From: QWQI01 sp964608915
GTDB lineage: Bacteria > Planctomycetota > Planctomycetia > Isosphaerales > Isosphaeraceae
Reading direction: 5' to 3'
Length of the DNA: 64,000 nucleotides
Assembly (NCBI GenBank): GCA_964608915.1
Contig: CAZSQA010000008.1
Span: forward strand, 124,001-188,000
Below the pieces are notes generated by a model that saw only the letters and a program-made list of their open reading frames with translations, was not told the DNA's origin and ran no database searches. The position numbers were made by a program, and so were the translations under genes. Positions within the stretch are counted from its first letter, which is position 1, and each line of letters opens with the position of its first letter. This document shows, piece after piece, positions 14,574 to 24,616 of this stretch.

Positions 14574-17108
14574 ATGACGATCCGTAAGATCCGATCGACC
14601 AATCGCAGCCGGAAAGTCTTCCTTGGCATGACCTTGCCACATGCACGCGTGGTCGTTTCATGCCTGGCGACAGCCGCGGCGGTTTTCGCCGGGCATCTGG
14701 CCGTGGCTCAGGAAGGGCGTGAACTCGCCGATCTTTACGGCTTTCAGCCCGTCGAAATCTACAAGCTCGAGAATCGGATCTCGAATTTGATTCTGGCGGA
14801 TCTTGATGGCGATGGTTCGAAGGACGTGATCGTTTCGAACAACGGCAGGTCCCGGTTCGACATCCTTTTCAGCGATCCGAAGATCGAGCCTGACAAGGAA
14901 GAGACGGAAAAAGGCGTCAACACGCCCGTTTACGACAAACGCATGCGTGCACGACGCTATCCCGTGAGCAAGGAGATCGTGAGTATCGTCGCCGCCGATT
15001 TCAACGGCGACGGCAAAACGGACCTTGCCTACTACGGCCGCCCCGCTGGTGTCGTCATTCTGACGAACGAAGGCCGGGGCAAATTTTCGACGCCCCAGAT
15101 CCGCGACCTCGGCGAAGCGGTTTCCGCTCAGACAAGCCTTACGGCAGGCGACCTGGATCGCGACGGCCGTGCGGATCTGGTTCTGTTGCGCGATACCGAA
15201 ATCGTCGTGTTGAAGCAGACGAAAGAAGGGAAGCTGGGCGACCCGGTGCGACTTGGGCATTCCGCGCAGCGTCCGCGCCTGCTCAAGATCGTCGATATCG
15301 ACGGCGACGGCGGTGACGACTTGATCGTGCTCGGCTCATCGGACGATCAGCCGGCACACGTGCGGCTTTCGCGTGGCAAGGAAGACGGCGCGGCGACGAA
15401 AGAATTCCTGGCGCTCGGGCCCGAGCGCCGGCTCAAGATGGACCAGATCCGGGCGATCGGTTTCGCGGATCTCGACGGCAAACCAGGCCAGGAATGGATG
15501 GTGGTGGACAATTCCACGGGCCGTGGCAATCTGCTGCGTCTGACCGCTTCGGCCTCATCGCGTGAAGCGGGGGCCGACGAATCGGACGTGGTCGCCAGAA
15601 TCGGAGCGATTTTCGATTATCCGCTTCCTTCGACCGAGGGGCGTGGCCGCTCGATCGATACAGGAGACCTGGATGGCGACGGGATGGCCGAAGTGGTCGT
15701 TTCCGACCCGGAAGCCGCTCAGGTGATTACGTTTCGGCGACCGCAGACAGGATCCGAGAGCTTCGAGACAGTGCGTCTCTCGCCCAGCCTGATCGGTGTC
15801 CGCACCATTCGCGTGGGCGACTTGGACGGCGACGGTCGGGCCGAAGTCTACATGCTTTCCGAAAAAGAGAAACAAATCGGCCGCGGCGTTTGGAAAGACG
15901 GCCGTATCTCGTTCCCCAGCCCCCTGCCCATCGCGGGCGGTGAGCCGATCGCGTTCGAACTGGCGGACTTCGACGGCGACGGCAAGCAGGAATTAGTCTA
16001 TGGCGTGAAGTCGAAAGTCGACGGCAAGGACAGAATTCAGCTTCATGCCCTCAAGTGTGATGCGAAAGGACAGTTTTCGGCGAGTGCCTGGCCCGGCGGT
16101 GTCGCGGAAGTGACTCTGCGCGATGCGGCCAGTGCGCCCGAACGGATTCAGGCGATCGACGTCAATTCCGACGGTGCCGAAGATCTCCTGCTGACGGGTT
16201 CTTACGGCAACCCGAGCGTCATTCTGAGCCGGAAGGCCGCGGCCCCGCTGGAGCTTTCGAATCTGGGTCCGCTGGCGACCGCCGATCGAACTTCCGCAAG
16301 AATGGTCATGCTGGATGGTCGTAAGGTGCTCATGGTGACACAGAACAACTTCGCCCGTGTCATTTCGCTGGACGGCGAAAATCGCTGGCAGATTCAGGAT
16401 CAGTTCAACGCCTCCGGAGCGTCGGCCTCGATTCGCGGCGTCGCGACATTGAATCTGGATGGAAATCGTCGTTCGGATCTCGTTCTCTACGACCAGAATG
16501 CGAAGGAGCTGGAGATTCTGGTTCGAGACGAGACCGGGGCCAAATCGCTGGGTGTCGTCCCGATGGGCAATCTGGATTTTCAAGGGCTCCGTTCAGGCGA
16601 TTTCGGTGGCGATGGCCGCCCTGACTTGCTCGTGGAAGGTGCTGGCCGGTTCAGCGTCCTGGTGACGGGTGCCCGCAATTATTCGATCGACAAATTGGGC
16701 TCTTTCGAAACCACCGAACGCCGCAGCCGGCTCGGGGACGTGATCGCCGCGGATTTCGGCGGTCCGGCCGGGCCCGACGTCGCCTGGATCGACATCGGCG
16801 AACATTCCGTGCATATCACACTGCCGACGGTCGTCTCGGGCAAAGAGATCGACTTGAAGCCGGCCGCGAATTTCAAGGTGTTCGAAGAAAAATCGTTTCG
16901 CGATGTGAGGAGCCTGGGCGAGCCGCGTGACGTGTCCGCCGGCGATGTCGATCGGGACGGGCTCGATGACCTCATTCTGATCGCCCATGACAGGATTCTG
17001 GTTTACCGCCAGGATCCCGGCCCGGGATCGAAGCCTGAAGGCAGCACTCCGGCGGCATCCGGAGCGAACGGGAACGGCGAACGCAAATCCGTCGGCGCCT
17101 CACGCTGA
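14574..17108 (+). CDS. Exported FG-GAP/VCBS repeat protein
   Basis: An 844-residue secreted protein made almost entirely of FG-GAP/VCBS-type beta-propeller blades. About twelve calcium-binding loops are visible, such as DLDGDGSKDVIV, DFNGDGKTDLAY, DLDRDGRADLVL, DIDGDGGDDLIV, DLDGDGMAEVVV, DFDGDGKQELVY, DVNSDGAEDLLL and DVDRDGLDDLIL. A signal peptide with an Ala-rich core lies at residues 25-45, ending near VAQEGRE. Such proteins are usually surface adhesins or ligand-binding scaffolds; the ligand is unknown. The ATG at 14574 has GAAAGGA upstream at good spacing. The tail (PGPGSKPEGSTPAASGANGN) is low-complexity. It follows the DUF4465 gene by 166 bp on the same strand, but I see no evidence that it belongs to the B12 regulon. 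Confidence 0.85.
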   Translation: MTIRKIRSTNRSRKVFLGMTLPHARVVVSCLATAAAVFAGHLAVAQEGRELADLYGFQPVEIYKLENRISNLILADLDGDGSKDVIVSNNGRSRFDILFSDPKIEPDKEETEKGVNTPVYDKRMRARRYPVSKEIVSIVAADFNGDGKTDLAYYGRPAGVVILTNEGRGKFSTPQIRDLGEAVSAQTSLTAGDLDRDGRADLVLLRDTEIVVLKQTKEGKLGDPVRLGHSAQRPRLLKIVDIDGDGGDDLIVLGSSDDQPAHVRLSRGKEDGAATKEFLALGPERRLKMDQIRAIGFADLDGKPGQEWMVVDNSTGRGNLLRLTASASSREAGADESDVVARIGAIFDYPLPSTEGRGRSIDTGDLDGDGMAEVVVSDPEAAQVITFRRPQTGSESFETVRLSPSLIGVRTIRVGDLDGDGRAEVYMLSEKEKQIGRGVWKDGRISFPSPLPIAGGEPIAFELADFDGDGKQELVYGVKSKVDGKDRIQLHALKCDAKGQFSASAWPGGVAEVTLRDAASAPERIQAIDVNSDGAEDLLLTGSYGNPSVILSRKAAAPLELSNLGPLATADRTSARMVMLDGRKVLMVTQNNFARVISLDGENRWQIQDQFNASGASASIRGVATLNLDGNRRSDLVLYDQNAKELEILVRDETGAKSLGVVPMGNLDFQGLRSGDFGGDGRPDLLVEGAGRFSVLVTGARNYSIDKLGSFETTERRSRLGDVIAADFGGPAGPDVAWIDIGEHSVHITLPTVVSGKEIDLKPAANFKVFEEKSFRDVRSLGEPRDVSAGDVDRDGLDDLILIAHDRILVYRQDPGPGSKPEGSTPAASGANGNGERKSVGASR

Positions 17109-17168
17109 GCGTTCCGCGCGGTTGCGGAGACGTCGAAATATCGGCAATTTCGGGAGTTGCGTTCCACC

Positions 17169-18389
17169 GTGCACGTTCTTTTCGTCCATCAGAATTTCCC
17201 TGCGCAGTTCGGTCACCTGGCGGCCGAACTCGTACGGAATGAAGGTTGGCAGGCCACTTTCGTGAGCCAGACGCCCCCTCCGGCCGGAAATGTCCGGACA
17301 GGTGGCGTCGATCGAGTCACCTATGCGATCAAGGGCGGAGCGAAAGAAGCCAATCACTATTGCTCACGCACATTCGAAAATGCGATCTGGCATACCCATG
17401 CGGTTTACGAGGCACTTGCCGCAAAGCCCGAAATCCGACCGGACCTGATCGTCGGCCACTCCGGCTTCGGTTCGACTCTGTTTTTACGGGAGCTCTATCC
17501 CGAAACGCCGATCGTCAACTATTTCGAATATTTTTATCGCACGCGAGATTCGGACATGGATTTCCGTAAGGATTTCCCGAATTTGCCGATCGACCGATTG
17601 CGTGCCCGGGCACGCAACGCCACGCTGCTTCTGGATCTGGACAATTGCGCCGCCGGCTATTCGCCGACTCGCTGGCAGCGCGACCGGCTGCCCCAGGTTT
17701 ACCGAAACAAGGTCGATGTGTTCTTTGACGGAGTCGATACGCGAATCTGGAAACCCCGGCGAGACGAGCCGCGTGTCATTGCGGGCAGGACGATTCCGGA
17801 GAACCTTAAGATCGTCAGTTACGCGACGCGCGGGATGGAGTCGATGCGGGGCTTCGACATTTTCATGAAAGCCGCGAATGTCGTGGCGAAACGCCGGACG
17901 GACGTGCTTTTCGTCGTCGCCGGTCAGGACAGGGTCTGTTACGGCGGCGATTCTCGCCATACCAAGGGCAAATCGTTCAAGGAATGGGTATTGGCGCAGG
18001 ATCGTTACGATCTGTCCCGGTTCTTTTTCTGCGGTCTGCTGCCGCCCGCCGAATTGGCACGATTGTTCGGCATCGCCGATGTGCATGTTTATCTGACAGT
18101 GCCGTTCGTTCTGAGCTGGTCGCTGGTCAACGCGATGGCTTGCGAAGCGACGATCCTGGCTTCCGATACGGGTCCGGTGCGTGAAATGATCGGTCACGGG
18201 CAAACAGGGCTGCTGACCGATTTCTTCGACGTCGATGCCATGGCGGCCGCGATCGAAAGGATCCTCGACTCCCCCGGCGAATTTCGTGCGCTCGGGCAGC
18301 GGGCGCGTGAAGTGGTCGAAGAGAATTACTCGCTGGATGTGTGCCTTCCCCGGTTGAGGGACTTTTATGTCCGTGTCGCAAACGGTTAA
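17169..18389 (+). CDS. Glycosyltransferase family 4 protein
   Basis: A GT-B glycosyltransferase of 406 residues, probably for a surface polysaccharide. The N-terminus MHVLFVHQNFPAQFGHLAAE is typical of a GT4 subfamily found in exopolysaccharide loci. Further landmarks are DLIVGHSGFGSTLFL, YFEYFYRTRDSDMDF, the acceptor segment NCAAGYSPTRWQRDRLP, and the C-terminal donor site PPAELARLFGIADVHVYLT and VREMIGHGQTGLLTDFFD. GTG at 17169 is chosen because family members start at this point; a TTG four codons earlier (17157) is also possible. The acceptor and donor are unknown. It follows the VCBS protein gene on the same strand. Confidence 0.88.
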   Translation: MHVLFVHQNFPAQFGHLAAELVRNEGWQATFVSQTPPPAGNVRTGGVDRVTYAIKGGAKEANHYCSRTFENAIWHTHAVYEALAAKPEIRPDLIVGHSGFGSTLFLRELYPETPIVNYFEYFYRTRDSDMDFRKDFPNLPIDRLRARARNATLLLDLDNCAAGYSPTRWQRDRLPQVYRNKVDVFFDGVDTRIWKPRRDEPRVIAGRTIPENLKIVSYATRGMESMRGFDIFMKAANVVAKRRTDVLFVVAGQDRVCYGGDSRHTKGKSFKEWVLAQDRYDLSRFFFCGLLPPAELARLFGIADVHVYLTVPFVLSWSLVNAMACEATILASDTGPVREMIGHGQTGLLTDFFDVDAMAAAIERILDSPGEFRALGQRAREVVEENYSLDVCLPRLRDFYVRVANG

Positions 18390-18488
18390 ACTAGCTTGCG
18401 TTACCCCTTCACATGATTCAGGCGCACCGACGGAAGATTCTCTCGCATCTCGAAAAGGTCCATTCAGACCCCCGGAGCCTTGCCCCCA

Positions 18489-19262
18489 GTGATCGAACTG
18501 CTGACGTCGCCGGAAACCTACGTATCGCTCGCGACTCTGACACTCCTTGAAGTGGTACTGGGGATCGACAACATCCTCCTCATTTCGATACTCGCGGGAC
18601 GACTGCCGGAAGATCAACGAGAGAAAGCCCGCAAACTCGGCCTGATGGGGGCCCTTGTCACGCGTCTCGGTCTGCTTTCCGTCGTCAGTTATCTGGCCAA
18701 ACTCACGAAGCCGCTGTTTCACGTCGGTCCCTGGCACGTGACGGGCAAATCGCTGCTGCTGCTCGTCGGCGGGATGTTCCTGATCTGGAAAGCGACGAAG
18801 GAAATCCACGAGAAAATTGACCTGAAGCATGATCACGAGCACGCAGCGGGTTTGATTCGCTATTCGTCCCTCACTCGCGTCGTCTGGCAGATCATGCTCC
18901 TGGACATCATTTTCTCACTCGATTCGGTCGTGACGGCGGTGGGCATGGCCAGAGCCGTCCCTGTGATGGTCGCAGCGAACATCTTCGCTCTGGGCGTCAT
19001 GCTGTGGGCTTCACGCCCGATCGCCGAATTCGTGGAAAGGTATCCTTCGGTCAAGGTGCTGGCACTCGCGTTTCTGATGACGATCGGCGTCGTTCTCGTG
19101 GCCGAGTCGTTCGAAATCGAAATCCCCAAGGGCTATGTCTATTTCGGGATGGGGTTCAGCCTCTTCGTGGAACTGCTCAACATCAAGATCGATCAGGTTT
19201 CGTCACGCCGCAAGGAAGAGACGTTGGCGACCGAATCGACGAACCAGGCGGCCGCGGTCTGA
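18489..19262 (+). CDS. TerC family integral membrane protein
   Basis: A 257-residue inner-membrane protein with seven to eight helices and the TerC signature acidic residues in LLEVVLGIDNILLISIL and IIFSLDSVVTAVGMA. TerC/Alx proteins are implicated in manganese export and metal homeostasis during protein secretion, and some confer tellurium resistance. A histidine-rich cytoplasmic loop (KHDHEHAAG) could bind metal. GTG at 18489 gives the usual family start MIELLTSPE; TTG at 18480 is the alternative, with GGAG close to it. The DUF454 gene begins 41 bp downstream and may be co-transcribed. Confidence 0.93.
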   Translation: MIELLTSPETYVSLATLTLLEVVLGIDNILLISILAGRLPEDQREKARKLGLMGALVTRLGLLSVVSYLAKLTKPLFHVGPWHVTGKSLLLLVGGMFLIWKATKEIHEKIDLKHDHEHAAGLIRYSSLTRVVWQIMLLDIIFSLDSVVTAVGMARAVPVMVAANIFALGVMLWASRPIAEFVERYPSVKVLALAFLMTIGVVLVAESFEIEIPKGYVYFGMGFSLFVELLNIKIDQVSSRRKEETLATESTNQAAAV

Positions 19263-19303
19263 TCCGCCAGCCATCCGCCGTATCACGAATCCGAACGAAT
19301 CCG

Positions 19304-20485
19304 ATGCCTGGTCCAGAAAAGAAACCATCCGATCGAAACGGGCAATTCCGTAACGGGTTTCATGCTAAATCCGGGCCGAAGCGAGTCTTCGGCGAATACC
19401 CGATCGTCTCGCCGCCGGGCGGATTTTCCCTGCCGCCGACCACGAACGAAACCGACGAAAACAGCACCACGCGCTGGATCGAGAGCGAATCACGCTTTCT
19501 GATGCAGGACGATCGGGTCGTGACACGCGCAAATCGCGGGTTTTGCCTTCGTCTTGTCGACGTGCTGATCCGAACAGGCAAAGCACGTTCGGCCCAGCTG
19601 GATTTTCGGCAACATCAGTTATCGATCGCATTCGCGGATCGCTCGACGAGCCGCTCCGAAGCGGCACGCATCCTCGGCGATTCGATCCGCCTGGCTACGA
19701 TGCCGGTCTGTACGTCCGGCAGTTTCGATGCGATTCCGACCGCACATGGCTGGGATGCCTTCGCTTTTTTCGATGACGAACGAACCGGCGCCACAAGCTG
19801 GTGGTGGACGGAATCCGCTGGCGGACGCATCCGTCTCGACGGCACAGGCCTGCGCGTCGCCGGTGTCGATCCGCGAATCTGGTCCGACCTGATTCCCGGG
19901 ATTCGAGCTTCCAGGGCATTGCGTCTCACACGCGGCGTTTCGTTAAGGATCGACCCGGAACGGGTGAGCCTCGATCGAATCGTCGATTCGATCGACGAAT
20001 TGTGCCGGATTCTAGCCGTGCGAGACATCACCGAAACCGGCTGCTCACAGACTGCCTCCTCATCTGTTTCACGTGCACTGCACCTGGGCCTGGCGACCGT
20101 TTCGATGTCGTGCGCGATCGTGGGCATCGTGATTCCGGGTGTGCCGACCGTGCCGTTCGTGTTGCTGACCAGTTATCACCTTTCGAAATCGTCCGACACC
20201 GTGCACAGGGCCTTTCGCCGGACGCCACTCTTCGGATCGCTCGGCGAAGACTGGACGAACGGCCGCTTCATCCGTTCGAAGAACAAGATCTGGCTGATCT
20301 CGATTTCGACGGGCATCCTCGTGCTGACTCTATCCGTCAGTCAAGTCAGCGGTGCGGCACTCGTCATGATCGCCACGATTTATGCGCTGACGATGGCATC
20401 CGTGCTCGCGACGCCCGGCAGCCCCCGGTCGAACGAGATCCCCCATATCTCACCCAGCCGAAAGCTGCTTATGCTGCCCGGCTGA
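19304..20485 (+). CDS. DUF454 (YbaN-like) membrane protein with long N-terminal region
   Basis: A 393-residue protein. The C-terminal part (about residues 255-345) is a DUF454/YbaN-type membrane domain: SMSCAIVGIVIPGVPTVPFVLL, the SYHLSKSSDTVHRAF segment, then FGSLGEDWTNGRFIRSKNKI. DUF454 proteins are small inner-membrane proteins of unknown function, normally near 120 residues. The extra 250 N-terminal residues include two stretches that faintly resemble HMA-like ferredoxin folds (CLRLVDVLIRTGKARSAQLD and ALRLTRGVSLRIDPERVS), without a CxxC metal site. The start codon is uncertain: ATG 19304 is the first after the terC stop, and an in-frame ATG also lies near residue 67. Metal homeostasis is a weak inference from the terC neighbour. 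Confidence 0.7.
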   Translation: MPGPEKKPSDRNGQFRNGFHAKSGPKRVFGEYPIVSPPGGFSLPPTTNETDENSTTRWIESESRFLMQDDRVVTRANRGFCLRLVDVLIRTGKARSAQLDFRQHQLSIAFADRSTSRSEAARILGDSIRLATMPVCTSGSFDAIPTAHGWDAFAFFDDERTGATSWWWTESAGGRIRLDGTGLRVAGVDPRIWSDLIPGIRASRALRLTRGVSLRIDPERVSLDRIVDSIDELCRILAVRDITETGCSQTASSSVSRALHLGLATVSMSCAIVGIVIPGVPTVPFVLLTSYHLSKSSDTVHRAFRRTPLFGSLGEDWTNGRFIRSKNKIWLISISTGILVLTLSVSQVSGAALVMIATIYALTMASVLATPGSPRSNEIPHISPSRKLLMLPG

Positions 20486-20550
20486 TCGACCTGGCCGCCT
20501 GTGAAACGGCCAGGATTGCGATATGTGATGCTTCGATCGATCCGTCATTC

Positions 20551-21870
20551 TCAGGCCAATGAGCGATATGGCCGCTGAGGTCGCGATTTCAGGCTGTTGG
20601 CTTCGTCGTCGTTGACGAAAGTCTCGGTTTTCGGGTCGATCGTGAGCTTGCGCTGCAAGATCCAGGCCAGCGCTGCGGCGTGGCACGCGATGTGGCTGGA
20701 GCGCATGACCGTGGGATTGGCGGCCGTGGGCTTGCGCGACTTGACGCAATCGAAAAAGTCGCGGGCATGCGTGCCGACATCCAGGCCGTTGGCCGTCTTG
20801 CCCTGCTCCAGGGCGATCGATGCCTTGAGCGACTCCGGCTTGATATCCATGCCTCCGTTGTCGCCGGTTTCGACGGAACCTTCCTCGCCCACGAACCGCA
20901 CCGGGCATGTGCCCAGCGACGTGTTCCAGCCCGTGCGTTCGCCGAACGGGGTTTTGAGGAAGTCGATGACCAGCTTCACGCCGTTGGCGTACATGGCTGT
21001 GACGTTCGTCGGGTTCGGCTCGTAAGTCAGCGGCATCGTACCGTCGGAGCCATTGGCCCACTGGCAGATGTCCACCGTGTGTGCGCCCCAGTCGAGCAGC
21101 CGGGCGCCAGAGTCGAAGTCGTAATAACCCCGCCACTGCCCTGCGACATATTTGGCGTTGTAAGGCCGCCAGGGCGCGGGGCCGAGCCAGAGATCCCAGT
21201 CGACGACGTCGCGCGGGGGTGTCGGCTCGCCGGGTAGCCAATCGGTCTTGATCTCGGGCACATAGACGGACGCGTACATCGTGTGCACCTTGCCGAGCTT
21301 GCCGGAGCGGGCGATCTCGACCGCCTGGCGAAAGTTGGTGACGCTGCGGCGCTGAGTGCCGGCCTGGAAGATCCGGCCGGTTTCCGTGAAAGTGTCGGCC
21401 AGGCGCTGGCAATCACGAATGGTGATGCCGCAGGGCTTTTCGCAATAAACGTCCTTGCCGGCTTGGGCCGAAAGGATGGCGGCTTCGGCGTGCCAGCGGT
21501 CGCCGGTGGCGACGATCACGGTGTCGATCTCGTCGCGGCTGAGAAGTTCGCGGAAGTCGGGATAGAGCTTGCAGTCGGCATTGCCGTTATGGCCGTCGAC
21601 CAGGGCCTTGCCGGCCTCGCGGCGGCTTTTTTGAACGTCGCTGATGGCGATGCACTGAATATCGCCCAGGGCCATCATGCCTTTGAGGTCATACGTGCAG
21701 CGCGGGCCAATGCCAATGACACCCAGCGTGATGCGTTCGCTGGCCGCGGCGATGCCGGGATCTCTGCCGAGTACACGGGCCGGTACGAATGCCGGCATAG
21801 CGAAGGCCGAACCTGCGGCGGCGAGGGATTTCAAAGCCGAGCGGCGGGAGAAGTTGATTTCGGAATGCAT
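20551..21870 (-). CDS. Exported Gfo/Idh/MocA family oxidoreductase
   Basis: A 439-residue NAD(P)-dependent oxidoreductase with an N-terminal twin-arginine signal (FSRRSALKSLAAAGSAFAMP), so it is likely folded with cofactor and exported by Tat. The Rossmann domain opens with ITLGVIGIGPRCTYDLKGM and has the EKP motif (DVYCEKPCGITIRDC). The C-terminal alpha/beta domain includes GGYYD-like WRGYYDFDSGARLLDWGAHTVD, where the histidine is the probable catalytic base. Planctomycetes carry many paralogues thought to act on sugars and cyclitols; the substrate is unknown. ATG 21870 is chosen over an upstream start at 21924 because the Tat signal begins there. The neighbour prolyl oligopeptidase is also minus strand, with a terminator between them. 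Confidence 0.92.
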   Translation of the reverse strand: MHSEINFSRRSALKSLAAAGSAFAMPAFVPARVLGRDPGIAAASERITLGVIGIGPRCTYDLKGMMALGDIQCIAISDVQKSRREAGKALVDGHNGNADCKLYPDFRELLSRDEIDTVIVATGDRWHAEAAILSAQAGKDVYCEKPCGITIRDCQRLADTFTETGRIFQAGTQRRSVTNFRQAVEIARSGKLGKVHTMYASVYVPEIKTDWLPGEPTPPRDVVDWDLWLGPAPWRPYNAKYVAGQWRGYYDFDSGARLLDWGAHTVDICQWANGSDGTMPLTYEPNPTNVTAMYANGVKLVIDFLKTPFGERTGWNTSLGTCPVRFVGEEGSVETGDNGGMDIKPESLKASIALEQGKTANGLDVGTHARDFFDCVKSRKPTAANPTVMRSSHIACHAAALAWILQRKLTIDPKTETFVNDDEANSLKSRPQRPYRSLA

Positions 21871-22040
21871 GGAATATCTCGACACAGGGCCACCTGACGA
21901 TAGCAGGTAAGCAGGGGGTGACACAGATTTTCGAAGGAGGTGCTCTTACCCGATTTTGTCAGTTCAGCGGATTCGAGTCATTCGAAAAACGACAAAAATC
22001 GGTGATAGCGAATTGAGGCAATCTATAAATCGAATTCCGA

Positions 22041-22080
22041 AAATGCAAAATCGGCCGGGAGAATCATCTACCCGGCCGAT
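22041..22080 (-). terminator. Rho-independent terminator of the prolyl oligopeptidase gene
   Basis: A perfect 10-bp inverted repeat ATCGGCCGGG (22050-22059) / CCCGGCCGAT (22071-22080) with an 11-base loop. On the minus strand it is followed by TTTTGCATTTT. It lies 33 bp after the stop of the gene at 22114-24285. Confidence 0.88.
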
Positions 22081-22113
22081 CGATGTGATCTTCGAATTAA
22101 AGCGAGACCCCTG

Positions 22114-24285
<2,172 letters not shown>

Positions 24286-24616
24286 GGTATCGAAACCTCC
24301 TGTGGATAGATCGTTACGAGGTCGATGGGCGAAAGGGGAGAGACCCCGGCACGGGATTTCTCTTGAGGATTCGCTCAGTTTATCCGCACATTCGATCGTT
24401 TGCCCAGACAGTGGTCGATTCCGGTGGACGGATCCGAATGATTGCGGAAAACGAACCGGGTTGTCCGGAACCGGATTGGCGTACATAATGAATAGAAGTC
24501 AGGACGAAAGGCCGCGATGATTGGGCGTCGGGCGGCGGAATCGAAACTCGTTCCCTGACACCCGCCTCCAAACGACGCCGCTCCCGCCTCAGGTTCGAAC
24601 CGATCAGGCCCCAGAC
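24286..24616. other. Divergent promoter region (prolyl oligopeptidase / DUF1553 gene)
   Basis: About 330 bp with no gene. It holds a plus-strand promoter candidate at 24461-24489 and two sequences with eight of nine matches to a DnaA box (24301-24309 and 24380-24388), which I do not consider functional. The GGAGG ribosome site of the minus-strand peptidase gene is at 24296-24300. Confidence 0.55.
24461..24489 (+). promoter_or_regulatory. Candidate promoter of the DUF1553-DUF1501 operon
   Basis: TTGTCC (24461-24466), a 17-bp spacer and CATAAT (24484-24489). The -10 matches the sigma-70 consensus at five positions and the -35 at four. It lies about 130 bp before the ATG at 24617. Confidence 0.5.

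Noticed and set aside
20067..20082. TGTTTCACGTGCACTG, which resembles a parS site
   Set aside because: Only the left half matches; the right half (CACTG) breaks the palindrome. Counted as a chance half-site within the DUF454 gene.
24301..24388. Two near matches to DnaA boxes (TGTGGATAG and TTATCCGCA) in an intergenic region
   Set aside because: Each has one mismatch, there are only two, no AT-rich unwinding region is visible and no dnaA or dnaN is nearby. With a parS cluster 26 kb away the idea is tempting, but the evidence is too thin for an origin call.
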